58,689 nucleotides of DNA from Prorocentrum cordatum (GCA_963575745.1 CAUYUJ010019936.1:17501-76189); one strand, 5' to 3'. Shown: positions 11,796 through 22,657, counted from the stretch's first letter. The notes: generated by a model not told the origin, from the sequence alone. Numbers and translations: made by a program.

Positions 11796-12477
11796 GGTGA
11801 CCATCTGCCAGCCGGAACCACTGCCGCGCCTCCTCCGCCCCCCGATCGGGCTCAGAGCTCAGGGAGACGTCTAAGAATCGGGTTCCGGGGACTCGGGCTG
11901 GCCCGACGGGGCCCTCGGGAAGGTGACGAGAACCCATGCGAAATGTGGCGCGAGCTCCCGCAGCAGACATCCCACGAAAAACCGGGACCGTCGAGATCCA
12001 GGCCCGTCGAGAAACGCTGGCATGCCCGTGTTCAGCTCCGACGAACTCGAGCCTCACGTTTCCCCGACGAGCACCGTCTACCTCACCCTGCTCATCTGCC
12101 TCGGCCCGCTCATCTCATCTGCTCAAAATCGACTTCTGCCTCGGCCCGCTCATCTCCTCTGCTCAAAATCGAACCCGATCGACTGCGCCAGGAGGCACAA
12201 ATGAGCGTTTTCTGATTCGTCGTTTCGACATTGGGCGGAAGGGGGGGGGGAGTGGGGGGGGGGGACTGGCTCCAGACCTCTGCTTAGTGCGACTGCTTGC
12301 AGCAGTGCGGCCGCTGGGGGAGGGACCCCACCTGCTCGAAACCGGCGCCCCAAACAGGGAGGGAGAGGCGGGGCGAGGGCAAAACCATGAATCAGAAAAC
12401 GCACACCAGCAGCGCCATGCACGCATCTGCTCAAAATCGAAACCGCTCGGCTGCGCCAGGTCGGAGCTGTTCAAGCA
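11796..12477. other. Intron/exon-like region with a short tandem repeat
   Basis: On the minus strand the piece RFLDVSLSSEPDRGAEEARQ near 11.85 kb reads like coding sequence and may be an upstream exon of the channel gene. At 12096-12174 a 40-bp unit starting CTGCCTCGGCCCGCTCATCT occurs twice in tandem. TGCTCAAAATCGAA recurs near 12.43 kb. TGAGCGTTTTCTGATTC (about 12.2 kb) has an inverted partner near 12.39 kb. Confidence 0.4.
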
Positions 12478-12508
12478 GGAGGCGGAGGAGGAGGAGGAGG
12501 AGGAGGAG

Positions 12509-12540
<32 letters not shown>

Positions 12541-12860
12541 GGAGGAGAGCATCGGGCCGCATCGGATCGTCGGAATATCGGAATCGGATCGGATCGTGCC
12601 GGCCAAGGACTCGATGCCGAAGCAGATCGATGAGATCGAGGTGGACCCTGCCGGCGGGCTCCTCCGGGCGCCAGCTGCCCCACCCTGTATATATCTGCTC
12701 CCTGCCGACGGGGGAGGAGGAAGGGGAGGAGGAAGGGGAGGAGTAGGAAGAGGAGGAGGAGGAGGAGGAGGAGGAGGAGGAGGAGGAGGAGGAGGAGGGA
12801 GAGGAGGAGGAGGAGGAGGGAGAGGAGGAAAGGGAGGAGGGAGGGGAGCAGCAGGAGGAT
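12478..12860. repeat. (GGA)n tracts on both sides of a short unique piece
   Basis: The plus strand is (GGA)n at 12478-12546 and again, much longer, at 12712-12860. The intervening 165 bp is unique. It reads on the minus strand either as ISSICFGIESLAGTIRSDSD or as VHLDLIDLLRHRVLGRHDPI and could be a small exon, but the frame is undecided. Confidence 0.8.
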
Positions 12861-13120
12861 GAGCAAGGGGGGGAGAAGCAAAGGGGCTGAAAGGCTGAAA
12901 GGTGCAGTGGCAAGATGCCTCGCCGCGACGCGGCAGGCCCGAATTACGGGCCGATCTCCTCTTCGGGGAGACGGGAGAGGCCAAAGCTCGGCAGCCTCGG
13001 CCTTGGCGAGCTCCGCCGCCCGCCTCCGCTCCTCAGCCCATTCACCCCGCCGAATCGGGCGCCTCAAAACCGTGGAGACGAGCGACCTGAGAGAGGTCCA
13101 GCATGGGGACCTCTATCCCA

Positions 13121-13300
13121 TACAGTCGGGGCGTTGACCTAAGGAACCCTAAATAAGGAACGAGGCCCCTTTCTTCCATAAGTTGAACTTCGATTTCATG
13201 TCGAAAACATGAGGAAAACCTGAGGCAAGCTGCGAAACACTTAAGGAACGCGGAGCCCCTCCCCAACGAAAAGGGTTCCTTCTTCAGGGCCCCGACTGTA
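13121..13300. mobile_element. TA-flanked MITE, copy A
   Basis: The element is 180 bp. It begins TACAGTCGGGGC and ends GCCCCGACTGTA, a perfect 12-bp terminal inverted repeat that includes a TA at each end. Inside each end is a related motif: GACCTAAGGAACCC on the left, and GGGTTCCTTCTTCAGGG on the right. The TA ends and CAGT start resemble Tc1/mariner-type MITEs. It has no coding capacity. Copies B (16872) and C (46996) share the body. Confidence 0.85.
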
Positions 13301-14317
13301 TACCGACGGAATCTCACGGCCCCCGCAGGACCTGGCCCGAGACCAGGAGGCACCCCGCCCCAGACCCAGGCGCCCCGGGAGCGGCACCGGTTGGGGCCCA
13401 TCAGCTCCTCGTGCAGCCACGCCGCCTCGCTCTTCGCCCAAACCTCCGAGCCCAGAGGGCCCCTTCGGCGAAGCGCAGGCAAGTGGTGACGGCGCCCGAG
13501 GCGAGAGCGCTGGGCCTGGAACCACATCCCCGCGAGAGCTTCTCCACCGACCACAAGTTGGCCACGGGAGGCCCCACACAACACCTGCAACAGGAAAGAG
13601 GGAGAAGGTCACCCTCTTCCGCTCCCGCATCAGACTTGACGAGTGACCTCTCTAGGGGGCCAGCAAGCAAACCTACCTCGCTTTTGACCACCCTCGCTTC
13701 CAGGAGATGCTAAGCGATGCCAAACTGCGGCCTGTGCTGGTCGGGCCGCTTGACGAGAAGGCGCGTGGTATGACTCGGTTTTGCCTGGAAGCGAAAGCGG
13801 GGTAGGTAATTCACGCTCTGACTCTCACCTGCCACGGCCTGCTGGAGCACTCCTCCCCGAGCCCAGATCAGCAGGCTCGGGCGGGGGCGGGGGAACGCAC
13901 TCGGCGGAGCGCCCGCCCAGCAGGCCTCGGGCCGCCAGGGGCCTCGTCCAGAGGCCCCGCGTCCTGCGGGTGTAGGTGGTCAGGGAGCTCGAGCACCACC
14001 TCGGCGGTCCCTACCACACCGTCCGTGTCGAACAACTGTCGGCTTGCCACGCATGCAGCCAACCTATCCAGTGGACGGGATCCCGCACACGGGCTTCGCA
14101 CGCCTCTACAAACAGGATGCTCTCAGAGGGGATTCTCCAGAGGCATGCTCCCTTCTTGGTCCAGGTGACGGCCAGGCCGCTGCCCTTCCTGAGCCAAGCA
14201 TCCTGGAAAGAGGAGTCATGCGATGAATTGCTATGCCCACGGACCTTTCCTCAACACTCGCGCTCGAGCCGTGCTTTTCCCACCACAGCTGCCACATGTG
14301 ACGATTGGCATCGTCAG
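13301..14317. other. Exon-like sequence on the minus strand, gene not identified
   Basis: On the minus strand a pyrimidine-rich acceptor (TTTCCTGTTGCAG, near 13.59 kb) precedes about 280 bp that is open in all three frames, so the coding frame is uncertain. Around 13.97-14.04 kb the frame QLFDTDGVVGTAEVVLELPD looks protein-like and loosely recalls an EF-hand loop. I cannot assign a product. Confidence 0.35.
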
Positions 14318-14711
14318 GAGGGGGGGGAGGAAAGAGGAGGAAGGGAAGGAGCAGGAGGAGGAGGAGGAGGAGGAGGAGGAGGAGCAGGAGGAGCAGGAGG
14401 AGGAGGAAGAGGGCTCCAAGCACCTTCTGCCTCGCCCTGTTCATCTGCTCCCTGTCGTCGAGCCACTCCGTCTCGGTGTTGTGCCGCGACCGGCCGCGCA
14501 CCGGCGCGCTCCGCGCCTCAGCGCCCCCGCCGCGGAGCCCTGCCGAGCCGACGCCGTCCGCCCCAGGCTGCCAGCTCACCTCGAACTCCACCTGCGGGGC
14601 CCAAGAGTGCACACCTGCTCCTCCTCCTCCTCCTCCTCCTCCTCGTCTTCCTCCTCCTCCTCCTCCTCCTCCTCCTCCTCCTCCTCCTCCTCCTCCTCCT
14701 CTTCCTCCTCC
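14318..14711 (-). other. Exon-like segment between GGA and CTC tracts
   Basis: The plus strand is (GGA)n at about 14318-14411 and (CTC)n at about 14612-14711. Between them, about 200 bp reads on the minus strand as protein-like sequence, including VSWQPGADGVGSAGL and TETEWLDDREQMNRARQKVL. It is probably an exon of an unidentified gene whose flanking introns carry opposite-strand triplet tracts. The product is unknown. Confidence 0.4.
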
Positions 14712-14967
14712 ATGAGCTGCCCCGGTACGCAGCACGCAACACGTAGCGTATGGACGCGGAGCTCAGCGCGCAGACTGCCGAGACGCGCGCCGGGCGCGGC
14801 ACGTTCGCCCAGACGTGGGGCCGACACGTGGCGCTAACACGCAACGTGCTAGCACGGACGTTTTGAGCACGGCACGTGCTGCGCTTCAGAACGGGCGCAT
14901 CGAGGCAGCTAAAACAGCCAAAGCCCACCACGTACGACGAAGCCGGGACGAGAATAGCACCGGGTGG

Positions 14968-15103
14968 GGATAGACCGAATCTCCGAGATCTGGCGGCTCT
15001 GGAAGGTGTCCGGGCGCCGCGGCCTTCTCAGAGCGTTCCGGCACGCTCTGACAGCGTTCCAGAACACTCTTGAACGCATTGATCCTCGTCCACGCCCCGT
15101 CCG
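14968..15103. repeat. Dispersed repeat R1, copy 1
   Basis: About 135 bp, from GAATCTCCGAGATCTGGCG to CCCCGTCCGA, is clearly related to 47386-47516. Both copies hold runs of GCGTTCCAGAAC/GCGTTCTAGAAC-type inverted motifs. In copy 2 one of these is the perfect palindrome GAGCGTTCTAGAACGCTC. Confidence 0.75.
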
Positions 15104-15660
15104 ATACACCACCTCCACCACCACCGCCTCCCTCACCCCCTCCCTCTCCCTGGAGTGTAGGTTTGTGCCAGATTGTGGCAGTTTCCGCTCCTCGTCGTCG
15201 TCGTCGCCCCCCCTCCTCCTCCTTCGCGAGCTTCCACGCCCATGAATCACACAGGGATCCAGAGTGCATCCTGGGCTTCGGCCCAACCGCCATGCTCTCG
15301 TATGGCCGTCCTTCTGGACGTACATCAACGTCACGCCTCGCCTCCCCTTCCTCTCCCAGAGAATAGGAGAGGAAGAGGATGCTAAAAAATGCTGAAGGAG
15401 GGGATGGGGGATGAAGGTGGCGCTGGTGTACATATTATTCTTGGGACCCGCACCACCAGCCCGCCGTCCGCCGGCAGCTCACCGGAGGCGACGATAGGGG
15501 CGAAGAGCTCAGGGACGGGCATTACACGTATCCCTGTGGGGGCCTCGCCAGAGACATTGACAGTCGGCGCCCCAGGACACATGGCGGTTTCCAGAAACCC
15601 TGAACCGACCAAACTTGCCACCTGTTTTGACGGCGCGCCCGAGGGGGCTAGGGGGAGGGG
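15104..15660. other. Spacer, no gene recognised
   Basis: Contains short CACCAC and CTCCCT runs and a TCG tract near 15195. Frames on both strands lack motifs. No RNA gene was seen. Confidence 0.35.
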
Positions 15661-15663
15661 GGA

Positions 15664-15935
15664 GGGCTTCTAAGAAGGAGGCGGCTTCTCAGAAGGCGCC
15701 GGCCTGACATCTGTAGATAATGCCCGCGCCCTCTGAGAAGCAGGGGCGCTTCTATGTAAAAAGCCTTCCCCTCTCCCCCCCTGCCCCCCTCCGCGCGTGG
15801 CCGACCCTTGGGAAGCCAACCTCTGCTCCTGGCGGCGCGCCCAAGGGGGTAAAGGGAGGGGGGAGGGAGGGATTCTATGGATGATGCCCGCGCCCTCTGA
15901 GAAGCAAGGGTGCTTCTGTGCAAAGGAGCCTTCCC
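15664..15935. repeat. CTTCTCAGAAGG inverted-repeat family, two adjacent copies
   Basis: The first copy (about 15664-15765) has GGCTTCTCAGAAGGCGCC at one side and GCGCCCTCTGAGAAGC at the other. The second (about 15846-15935) repeats ATGCCCGCGCCCTCTGAGAA and its flank. Related copies lie at about 45776-45925 and 48800-48890. These look like short, non-coding inverted-repeat elements. Confidence 0.65.
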
Positions 15936-15959
15936 CCCATTCCCCCTCTGGCCATCGCT

Positions 15960-16240
15960 CCTGCCCCCCTCTGCCCCCCCTGCCACCCCTGCCCCCCCTG
16001 CCCCCCTGCCCCCNNNNNNNNNNNNNNNNNNNNNNNNNNNNNNNNNNNNNNNNNNNNNNNNNNNNNNNNNNNNNNNNNNNNNNNNNNNNNNNNNNNNNNN
16101 NNNNNNNNNNNNNTCCTCCTCCTCCTCCTCCTCCTCCTCCCCCTCCTCCGCATCCTCCTCCTCCATCGCCTCCTCCTCCGCCTCCTTCTCCTCTGCCTCC
16201 TCGCATCCTGCTCCTCAGCCTCGTTCTCCTCCGCCCCCGC
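15960..16240. repeat. CCCCTGC/TCC tract with assembly gap
   Basis: CCCCCCTGC-type repeats run into exactly 100 N (16014-16113) and continue as (TCC)n to about 16240. The gap is a placeholder of unknown true length, so spacing across it is unreliable. Confidence 0.95.
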
Positions 16241-16871
16241 CTTCCCCTCCTTCCCCCCCCGGGGAGGACATCTCCTCCTTTGACTCTCGAGGACCAGGCC
16301 CTCCTGCTGGAGCACCCCCACTTCGCTGGGCCGTTCGCCCCCCTCTCGCCGCATCCGAGCTCGCACGCCCGCTTCTGCCACACCCCTGGCGCGAGGGCGC
16401 GGAACCCGACGGAGCTGCTCCCCGCGTTCCTGCAGGACGACGAGGACCGACGAGGGCGACGAGGAGGGCGAGGGCGAGGGCGACGAGGAGGACGAGGAGG
16501 GTGCATTTCGCGGCTCGTTTCGGGACCGCCCGAAGACGCCACATTGGCAGAAAGGCCTCGCTGACCGTACCTCGGGGCGTGGCGACAGGGAGGGGCTGCA
16601 GTCAACCCCCATGCAAGAAGGACACGGAGAGGACGCAAAAGGCCCGGGAAGGCCGCGTCGACGCTGTGCGGACGGGGCGCGAGCAGCGAAAGCGGCCCAG
16701 GATGGGCCGAAGAGGAAGGCTGCAGGGGGTGGCCTCGGAAAGCCGCTCCTCATCACCACCTGCGGGTGGACTGCAGCAGAGGGCGGGCCAGCGAGTCGAC
16801 TCTCTCACGCGCGGCGACCACATCCGCAGGGGCGCCCTCGCGGTCTGGACTCCGGGGCGCAGTCCCGCAGA
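16241..16871. other. Exon-like sequence and a low-copy repeat
   Basis: On the minus strand TCGTCGTCCTGCAG (near 16.43 kb) is a good acceptor and is followed by the open sequence ERGEQLRRVPRPRARGVAEA. The plus strand is also open, so the call is unsure. 16614-16780 resembles about 26650-26785: both have AAGAAGGAC at the start, GGGGCGCG..CAGCGAAA in the middle, GGAAAGCCGCTC, and a GTGGACTG/GTTGACTG end. Confidence 0.4.
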
Positions 16872-17051
16872 TACCGTCGGGGCGTTGACCTAAGGAACCC
16901 TAAATGAGGAACGAGGCCCCTTTTTCCCACATGTTCAACTTCGATTTCCCATGGAAGACCTCAGGACGACCCAAGGCAAACTGTAAAACACCCAAGGAAC
17001 GCCGAGCCCCTCCCCAACGAAAACGGTTCCTTCTTCAGCGCCCCGACTGTA
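16872..17051. mobile_element. TA-flanked MITE, copy B
   Basis: The element is 180 bp, the same length and body as copy A. It begins TACCGTCGGGGCG and ends CGCCCCGACTGTA, with one mismatch in the terminal repeat. The shared core includes TAAGGAACCCTAAATGAGGA on the left and CCTCCCCAACGAAAACGGTT on the right. Confidence 0.85.
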
Positions 17052-17157
17052 AGCGGTCACACGGACATGCGCTCCGCGCAGGGACAGCACGCCCCGCCCC
17101 GCAGCCTCGGGGTCGCGGCCCCCCGGGGCCACGCCCGCGAGGCTGCGGGTGCGGCTA

Positions 17158-17286
17158 TGTTTGTCGCCCACGGCTCTCGCAGCTCCTCCTCCTCCTCCTC
17201 CTCCTCCTCCTCCTCCTCCTCCTCCTCCTCCTCCTCCTCCTCCTCCTCCTCCTCGCAGCTGTTTGTCGCCCACGGCTCTCGCAGCT
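17158..17286. repeat. (CTC)n tract flanked by a 27-bp direct repeat
   Basis: A pure CTC tract (17183-17254) lies between two exact copies of a 27-bp sequence (17158-17184 and 17260-17286) that starts TGTTTGTCGCCCACGGCTCT. The arrangement looks like a target-site duplication or a tandem duplication whose junction was filled with triplet repeats. Confidence 0.8.
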
Positions 17287-17444
17287 GGGTTCTCTGGCGC
17301 CTCCTGGCGCCGGTCTCGGGGAGCAGCAAGAGAAAACAGCACGACCATTCCCGGCTCCGCGCGGACTTCTCGGGTCGGCGCTGGACCCCCCTCCCTGGCG
17401 CTCGGTGCGCACCAGGGGCGGCGCCCAGCGCCTATCCAGGCAAT

Positions 17445-19300
17445 CTACGCGAATCTCCGAAAAAAGATGGAGGAACAACGAGATACCGCTGCCGCTACTC
17501 GACGGCCCTCTCGAGGCGCGCGCGCTGACCAAGATTTAGAGGAGAATCCAGTCGTGGCGGCGAGGGCTCTCCACGACGAGCAGCGGTGTCGGCATCTGTC
17601 GCCGCGCCGCTTGTTCTTGACGCGCCCGAGTGGACGACACCGACACCGCTGCAAGCCCGCGACAGACCCCGCGCCCCGCGCCCAAGCAGACGCAGCCGGC
17701 ACCGCGGCAAACCCGGCGGCGAACCGTGCGCCCGCGGCGGAGCTTGCCCCTGCGTGCCCGCCCCGCCCCGCCCCAAGGCGCGAGGCCGCGCGTCGGCACG
17801 GACAGCGCGGCGGCACCTCGCCTCCTCCGCCCGCTGCCGGCTGTTGCTCTCCGAGCCTCCCCCGGCGCTGAGCAGGGACCGACCGCCCCGGCATTCCTGT
17901 AGGCCTACCAAGACATGATCTTAGAACCCAGAAATGTCCTAAGAACAAAAACACTGCTCTCAGAACATCAACCGGATGTGTTAGAACAAGACAGCCCCAG
18001 CCAGACATGCTCTAAAAACATTTCGTGCAAACCACAGAACAAGTTCTTAGGACAATCTTTCTTTCGTAGGCACGCCAGGGCGCTTCGCCACCGCTTGACG
18101 GCGGGAGGGAGCGAAACTCGACGACGGAGCCGCGCCGGGCGTCCTGGGGGACTGGCCCTCGCCCAGGGACTCGAACACCCGCAGCTCCAGCGTCTTCTGG
18201 TGCGGCTGCGCCAACAGGCCCGCCGTGAAGCCGCGCCACTCCGTGTCGGGGCCCTGCTGCGTGGGGGTCGTCGAGGGCGGCCCCGCCTCGCGAGGGGCAG
18301 TGGAAGTTTCGGGTTCGAGGCTCGAGGTGTCCGCCGGTTTGCGTCGTTGCTCTGCGTGGGTGCCTATTCCAGCGGCCGCGCCCCGCCGAGGGCGCTCCAG
18401 GGCGTCCTGGCTCGTCCCGAACGGCCGCCCGGGGCCCGAGCTATGACCCGAGGAAACCACCAGGGGGCCGGCTCAGGGGGTGAAACATCGACCCGGAATC
18501 GGCGATGCATCGCCGATGCCTCGCCGACAGCTCGGCGATCCATGCACCTCCGATGGCGCAGCCGCATATGGTCGCTGGAAACGGCGGGCTATTATCAAGC
18601 CCCTGGCGACGAGTGGGGCCCGGCCTCGACGCTCACCGACACGAAGTGGCCCTCCGTCTCTGCGGCCTCGCTCTTCAGCTGCCGCGCGGCGAGCGCCCGC
18701 ACGGCCACCACGCCAAGCTGCTCCGGCGTGCCCCCGTCGCTGTCGGCGCTGCGCCGGGGAGCGCCGGTGGGCGACGTCACGTGCCCGGGAAGCGGGGCGG
18801 CCTCTGGGGGGAGCTCCGCCTTTCCCCCCGACAGCCGCTTCCGCAGCCGGGAGACCTCCTCTGATAGCTCGTTCCTCTCCTGCAGGAAGAAGCAGCAACG
18901 TAAACAGAAGCTTCGGGAACGCCGCGCGGACTCCTTGGATCGGTGCCAGGCCCTCCTCGCTTTACCAGCCTGGAACCTATCCCTATCCGTATGCTGGGTA
19001 CCTCCTCATCACGATGCCAATCTTAGGGATTCCCTTATTCTTTGAGGGCGAATCCCTAAGACTGTCATCGCCTTTTGGTGTGTCAATCTTAAGGATAGGG
19101 ATACGTTCGAGGCTGGTAATCCCTGGCGCGCGGAGCGCGCCAGAGGCGCCGCCAGGAGGGCCCAGCACCGATCTGAGAACTCTGCGTGGACCTCCGAGAA
19201 GTTGTTGGTCCATGCAATTCGTTCTTCCTTGGTCTCCTGCTCCAGCCGGCGGTGCTCGCCCGCGAGCTGGCAGAGCAGCTGCTGGAAGTCCATCGCAGCG
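17445..19300 (-). CDS. Coiled-coil protein gene, several exons (unidentified)
   Basis: Four exon-like pieces lie in order on the minus strand. The first is near 19.30-19.18 kb and starts MDFQQLLCQLAGEHRRLEQE. The second is near 18.89-18.62 kb, after the acceptor CTTCTTCCTGCAG, with ERNELSEEVSRLRKRLSGGK (heptad-like) and a GTGAGC donor. The third is near 18.4-18.076 kb with DTEWRGFTAGLLAQPHQKTL. The fourth is near 17.899-17.445 kb and starts GMPGRSVPAQRRGRLGEQQP, basic and Ala/Arg-rich. The 176-bp intron between the last two is described separately. No catalytic motif is visible. Exon ends other than those named are not fixed, and grouping these pieces into one gene is inference. Confidence 0.45.
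17900..18075 (-). other. Introner-like intron with internal inverted repeats
   Basis: In coding orientation it starts with a GC donor (CCCTG|GCGTGC) and ends TAGGCCTACAG|GAATG, 176 bp in all. Inverted copies of TGTCCTAAGAAC lie at 17935-17946 and 18043-18054, and the outer parts (GCCTAC.. / ..GTAGGC) also pair. Removing it keeps a protein-like frame on both sides. Confidence 0.5.
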
Positions 19301-20006
19301 GGCGCCCGGTGCCGGAGGCGCCAGCCCCCGCGACCGAGGCACCGAGGCAGCCGCTTGAGCCAGAGGCTCCTGAGGCAACGCACTACGAAGTCCCACACCC
19401 CGCCACAGGGGAGGCCAGCCCACCAGAAACCTTCCACAAGAGACCCAACCCTGAGACCCCAGGGCGTCCACTGACTTGTGGTGTGGGGCTCTCCATCGCA
19501 TAGCCCTCGCAGCCCGAGAAACCCAGGGCACCCTGGAGGCAAGCAGGGCGCAACTCGGCAAAGGCCTCCGCGGTGCTCCGCGGACCCCTCCAGGGGCGCG
19601 CTCCGCTCCGCACCTCGAGGCGAGGCCGGCCGAGGGGACGAGGCAAGGGCCTCGGTGCATCGGCAGCTCCTCCTCGGAGCTCCGGGCCGGCACCACCCAC
19701 GGGGTCGGAGACGCCACGCGGACACACCGCGGGGTTGGAGAAGCTGAGCTGCCGCCTACGCGCCTCGGTCGCGGGCCACGCGGGCTGGCGATCGAGGCAC
19801 GGGGGCAGCAGCTCGAGCAAGAGGCTTACGGACCGGTGTGCCCGCAGCTTCGTCATCGCCACGCCGACACCGTCCAAGGGCACCAGACCTCAGGTCTTGA
19901 TTTGTCGAAGTCGCGGTGAGTCGGTTGACCTCACGTTGTACGAGAGGCGAGGGCAGATGAGAGGCGGAGGGCAGGTCAAGCGACCGTGCAGTGTGCACAG
20001 AACGAG
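19301..20006. other. Spacer, no gene recognised
   Basis: GC-rich sequence open in several frames on both strands without motifs. It is upstream of the putative first exon of the coiled-coil gene and may hold its promoter or earlier exons. Confidence 0.35.
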
Positions 20007-20085
20007 AGGAGGAGGAGGAGGAGGAGGAGGAGGAGGAGGAGGAGGAGGAGGAAGAGGAGGAGGAGGAGGAGGAGGTGGATGTTGT

Positions 20086-20120
<35 letters not shown>

Positions 20121-20123
20121 GGC
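20007..20123. repeat. (GGA)n followed by (GCA)n
   Basis: (GGA)n with one GAA interruption runs over about 20007-20074. A short spacer follows, then (AGC)n at about 20088-20123. Poly-Glu, poly-Gln and poly-Gly frames here are repeat translations. Confidence 0.95.
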
Positions 20124-20463
20124 GAGAGAGAGCACAAGGAGCATGCTGGCCCAGCGCCAGCAGGGGACCAGCCGCTGGGCCCAGCCCCTGCGCCCACGCC
20201 TAGCGCACGCCGGCACACCGCTCGCGCCTCGCGGATGGCGCTCGAGGCATCGGGCGATCTCGAGGCATCGATCGAGCGCAGGGCTCGACCGAAACGGTAT
20301 TCGTCGTTCTCGTCTTCGCCTTCGCGTCTCCCCAATTCTTGTCTGCGTGCCTCCTCTTGGCTTCAGAGCGGGGCCGAAACGCAAACGGCCCGCGAGATCG
20401 CCACGGCACCGTTGAGGTCCACCCCTGGTCGAGCGGCCGCACGCCTCGGCACCTCTGCCGGCG

Positions 20464-20617
20464 GCGAGGAGGAGGAGGAGGAGGAGGAGGAGGAGGAGGA
20501 GGAGGAGGAGGAGGAGGAGGAGGAGGAGGAGGAGGGAGGAGGAGGAGGAGGAGGATGGAGGAGGAGGAGGAGGAGGAGGAGGAGGAGGAGGAGGAGGAGG
20601 AGGAGGAGGAGGAGGAC
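20464..20617. repeat. (GGA)n tract
   Basis: About 150 bp of GGA with a few GGGA and GATGGA interruptions. It is strongly polypurine on the plus strand. Confidence 0.95.
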
Positions 20618-20861
20618 GCGCGCGCACCAAGGGGGGCGGCAAGCCGCCCGGGCGCCACGTCGACGACAGCGCCGTGCGTGCCTCGCCTGGGCGCCCGAGC
20701 GCAGCGTGCGCGAGGCGCCGCCCGGGACCAGTCGCACGGGCTGCGCGCGCGGGGCCCCCGCGAGGGCGCGCCGTGTGCGGCCTGGCCGCTGAGCCCGCGC
20801 TCGTCGAGGGCGGCTCGCCGCCGGCGCGCGCAGCTGGAATCGCCGGAGGGCAGAGGAAGCG

Positions 20862-21094
20862 GAGGGGTGCGCCAAAAAATGGGGCGGCGCCGCCGTGCGG
20901 ACTGCGCCACTGGGTTCCTGAGGTGGAGAGCTCCCTATAGGGCCACGAGGCGTGCGAGGGGTGTGCCGAGATGGGGCGGCGCTGTCGTGCGGACTGCGCC
21001 ACTGGGACCTGAGGCGGAGCCGCCTATGGTGCCACGAAACGTGTGATGGGGTGTGCGAACATGGGGCGGCGCCGCCATGCGGACTGCGCCACTG
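20862..21094. repeat. Tandem repeat, unit about 88-90 bp
   Basis: About 2.6 copies of a unit with ATGGGGCGGCGCCGCCGTGC, then GGACTGCGCCACTGGG, then a GGAG..CTCCCTAT / GGAGCCGCCTAT segment and GCCACGA. Copies differ at several positions. Confidence 0.8.
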
Positions 21095-22160
21095 AAGGGA
21101 GAGTGCTGAGAAAGTGGGCAGCGCTGGGACAGCGGACAAAGCTGGGCCAGCCCTGAGGGCTGGACAAGCTGGGAGAGGCAAGGGAAGCTGGGGAAGCGCG
21201 GACAGCTGGGCAAGCTGGGAACGCAACACAAGAGGAGGAAACTGGGAAACCAAATACATCTGGGAACGCTGGGAAAGCGGAGAAAGCTGAACACGCTAGG
21301 AAAGCTCGGGAAACTGTGAAAGCTGAGAAGCTGGGGAATCTGAGACGGTAGAGAACGCTGTGAAAACGGGGAAAGCCGGGATGCCGTGGAAAACAGTCAT
21401 GGATTGAAAAGCTGGGAAAGCGGGGCAGGCTTGGCAAACTGGGAAGCCTGGGAAAGCCGGGAAAGCTCGGAAAGCTGGGCAGTCTGGGACATCTGGGGAG
21501 TATGAGGAAGCTTGAACAGCTACGAACACTACATCAGGACAAGTGGGACATCTCGAAACGCTGGGAAAGTGGGGCAAGATGGGAACGCTGAGAACGCTGG
21601 GGAAGCTGCGAAAGTAGGGCACGTTGGGAATTCGGGGCGGAGAACGTCAGTAACGCTGGGTTGGTCGAGAAATCCGGACAAGCTGAGGATGCTTCACACG
21701 ATGGGCAAGCTGATAAGCTGGGCAGGCTGGGCAAGCAGGGAAGAGCTGGCAAGGCTGGGCAAGTTGGGACTGCTGGGCTAGGACATCGAGGACAGCTGCA
21801 GTAAGAAATCTAGGGAAGCTGGGACAGCAGGTAAATCTGGGAAAGTTAGGAGATCGGATGACGCTGGAACGGCCAAGAAAAAACGATCTGTGAAGCTGGG
21901 GAAGATGGAGCACCTGGGAACGCTTGGCAAGATGAGAAAACTGGAGAGGCCAGGCAAGTTGAACAAACTGGGACACCTGGGACAGCTGAGCAGGCTGGGC
22001 ACGCTTTGAAAGCTAGGAAGGCTGGGCAGTCTGGCAAGACGGGAGAGCAGTGCAGGCCAGGAGGGCGGGGAAAGCTTGGGCGGCCGGGGAAGCTGGGAAT
22101 GCCGGGGGAACGCCGGGCAAGCCAGAGGGGCAGGTCAGGCCGAGGAAGCTGGAGTGCTGG
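21095..22160. repeat. Minisatellite, about 9-10 bp unit (GGGAAAGCTG)
   Basis: More than 1 kb of degenerate AAGCTGGGAA, AACGCTGGGA and AGGCTGGGCA units. This explains the long minus-strand frames rich in Pro, Ser, Phe and Cys, which are not proteins. Confidence 0.9.
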
Positions 22161-22163
22161 GAC

Positions 22164-22612
22164 CCCTCCTCCTCCTCCTCCTCCTCCTCCTCCTCCTCCT
22201 CCTCCTCCTCCTCCTCCTCCTCTTCCTCCTCCATCGCCTCCTCCATCTCCTCCTCCTCCTCCTCCTCCTTCTCCTCCTCCTCCTCCTCCTCCTCCTCCTC
22301 CTCCTCCTCCTCCTCCCCTCCTCCTCCATCTCCTCCTCCCCTCCTCCTCCTCCTCCTCCTCCTCCTCCTCCTCCCCTCCTCCTCCTCCTCTCTCCTCCTC
22401 CTCCGCCTCCTCCGCCTCCGCCTCCTCCTCCTCCTCCCTCCTCCTCCTCCTCCTCATCCTCCTCCTCCTCCTCCTCCTCCGTTTCCCCCTCCTCCCCCCT
22501 CCCGCTCTCCCTCCCCTCCCCCCTCCTCCTCCACTCCTCCATCCTCCTCCTCCTCCTCCTCCTCCTCATCCTCCTCCTCCTGCTCCTCCTCCCCCTTCTC
22601 CTCCATCACGAT
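22164..22612. repeat. Long (TCC)n tract
   Basis: About 450 bp of CCT/TCC triplets with scattered CGC, CAT and CCC interruptions; it is the longest such tract without a gap. It is polypyrimidine on the plus strand. Confidence 0.95.
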
Positions 22613-22657
22613 TCCTTTTTAAACAAATCCTCCCTGTCGCGCCTCCAGACGTGTCGG

